A stretch of 5,626 nucleotides of DNA from assembly GCA_030834765.1 (NCBI GenBank), contig JAUQXG010000179.1:1-5626 (forward strand), written 5' to 3'. The notes beneath the pieces are model-generated. The model was not told where the DNA came from. It worked only from the letters and a program-made list of their open reading frames with translations, and did not search any database. The DNA is from Lutispora sp. (GTDB lineage Bacteria; Bacillota; Clostridia; Lutisporales; Lutisporaceae). The translations under genes and the position numbers were made by a program. This document shows positions 5,052 to 5,626 of this stretch, piece by piece. Numbering within the stretch: position 1 is the stretch's first letter; each line of letters starts with the position of its first letter.

Positions 5052-5626
5052 ATGAAGTCATTGGAAGTTCCCATTAAGTTAGATAAAATGGTGGAAAAAC
5101 CTTTATATATACAACTTTATGAGCAGATAAAGGGATATATAAAGAGCGGTATACTCAAGGAAGATTATAAGCTTCCTACTATAAGAAGTTTTGCAAGAGA
5201 GCTTGTAGTAAACAATGTTACCATTGTCAATGCATATAAGCTTTTAGAAGATGATAAGCTTATTTATAAAAAGGTAGGAAGCGGAACCTATGTGATGCCC
5301 CTAAAAGAAAATATCAATTATGATATAGATGAATCAATGCTATATGAAGAGATGTCCTATGAAGAAGTTTATGAGAAGGAAGCAGGAATAATAGACTTTG
5401 CAACAGCAACACCAGATTCTGAGCTTTTTTCAATTGAGGACTTTCGTAAGGTGGTAGATAAGATACTCACTGAGGATGGCGGAAAAGCTTTTATGTATCA
5501 CGAAAGCAAAGGCTATAAGCCCCTTAGAGATTCTCTTTCAGCATATTTAAGGGCCTATGACGTAAAGGTAAGCGGTGATAATATTTATATCATATCTGGA
5601 GCGCAGCAGGGTATTGATATTGTATC
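5052..5626 (+). CDS. MocR-type regulator (GntR winged helix plus aminotransferase-like domain), 3' end beyond the window
   Basis: The frame stays open to the window edge (191 codons plus two bases), so the protein is truncated by the window, not broken. Residues 13-82 form a GntR winged helix-turn-helix: PLYIQLYEQIKGYIKSGIL, LPTIRSFARELVVNNVTIVNAY, and the wing motif VGSGTYVM (75-82). A linker of roughly 30 residues leads to the start of a fold-type I PLP aminotransferase-like domain, with IDFATATPDSELFS (114-127), GYKPLRDSLSAYL (154-166) and IISGAQQGIDIV (180-191). The last corresponds to the cofactor-phosphate region. The PLP-binding lysine lies outside the window. Family members such as PdxR, GabR and TauR sense PLP or amino compounds and control vitamin B6, GABA or taurine genes; which applies here cannot be told. 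GAAAGG seven bases upstream supports the start. Confidence 0.92.
   Translation, partial: MKSLEVPIKLDKMVEKPLYIQLYEQIKGYIKSGILKEDYKLPTIRSFARELVVNNVTIVNAYKLLEDDKLIYKKVGSGTYVMPLKENINYDIDESMLYEEMSYEEVYEKEAGIIDFATATPDSELFSIEDFRKVVDKILTEDGGKAFMYHESKGYKPLRDSLSAYLRAYDVKVSGDNIYIISGAQQGIDIV

Overview
The window reads as AT-rich, low-GC DNA from an anaerobic Gram-positive bacterium, most likely a member of the Clostridia. The evidence is the A/T-dominated codon use, purine-rich Shine-Dalgarno sites, a surface protein with S-layer homology (SLH) repeats and a copper-amine-oxidase-like 'stalk' domain, and a radical SAM/DUF4130 gene pair of the kind found in many anaerobic Firmicutes. Genus or species cannot be fixed from the sequence alone. 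There are no RNA genes, insertion sequences, CRISPR arrays or broken genes, and no gene-free stretch exceeds 200 bases.

Layout. Positions 27-2074 (minus strand) hold a two-gene operon whose genes overlap by one base. It encodes a putative DNA modification/repair radical SAM protein and its DUF4130 partner. Its promoter region carries a LexA/DinR-like dyad (2132-2145) overlapping or touching the -35 element. That is the most interesting regulatory signal here, because it would place this uncharacterised repair pair under SOS control. Divergently, 2282-3739 (plus) encodes an exported SLH protein. It is followed at 3856-4893 by an unrecognised membrane-anchored or secreted protein, whose ribosome-binding site lies inside a strong hairpin that also resembles a terminator. 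A clean intrinsic terminator with a GAAA loop (4914-4954) closes that unit.

The right end (5052 to beyond 5626) holds the first 191 codons of a MocR-type regulator, a GntR winged helix joined to an aminotransferase-like domain. Its promoter has an extended -10 box followed immediately by a perfect 12-bp palindrome at the expected transcription start, which suggests autoregulation.

The three parts appear functionally separate: DNA maintenance on the left, cell-envelope proteins in the middle, and a PLP-linked regulator on the right. No wholly new system is visible. The best leads are the LexA-like control of the radical SAM/DUF4130 pair, the ribosome-site-sequestering hairpin, and the MocR operator.
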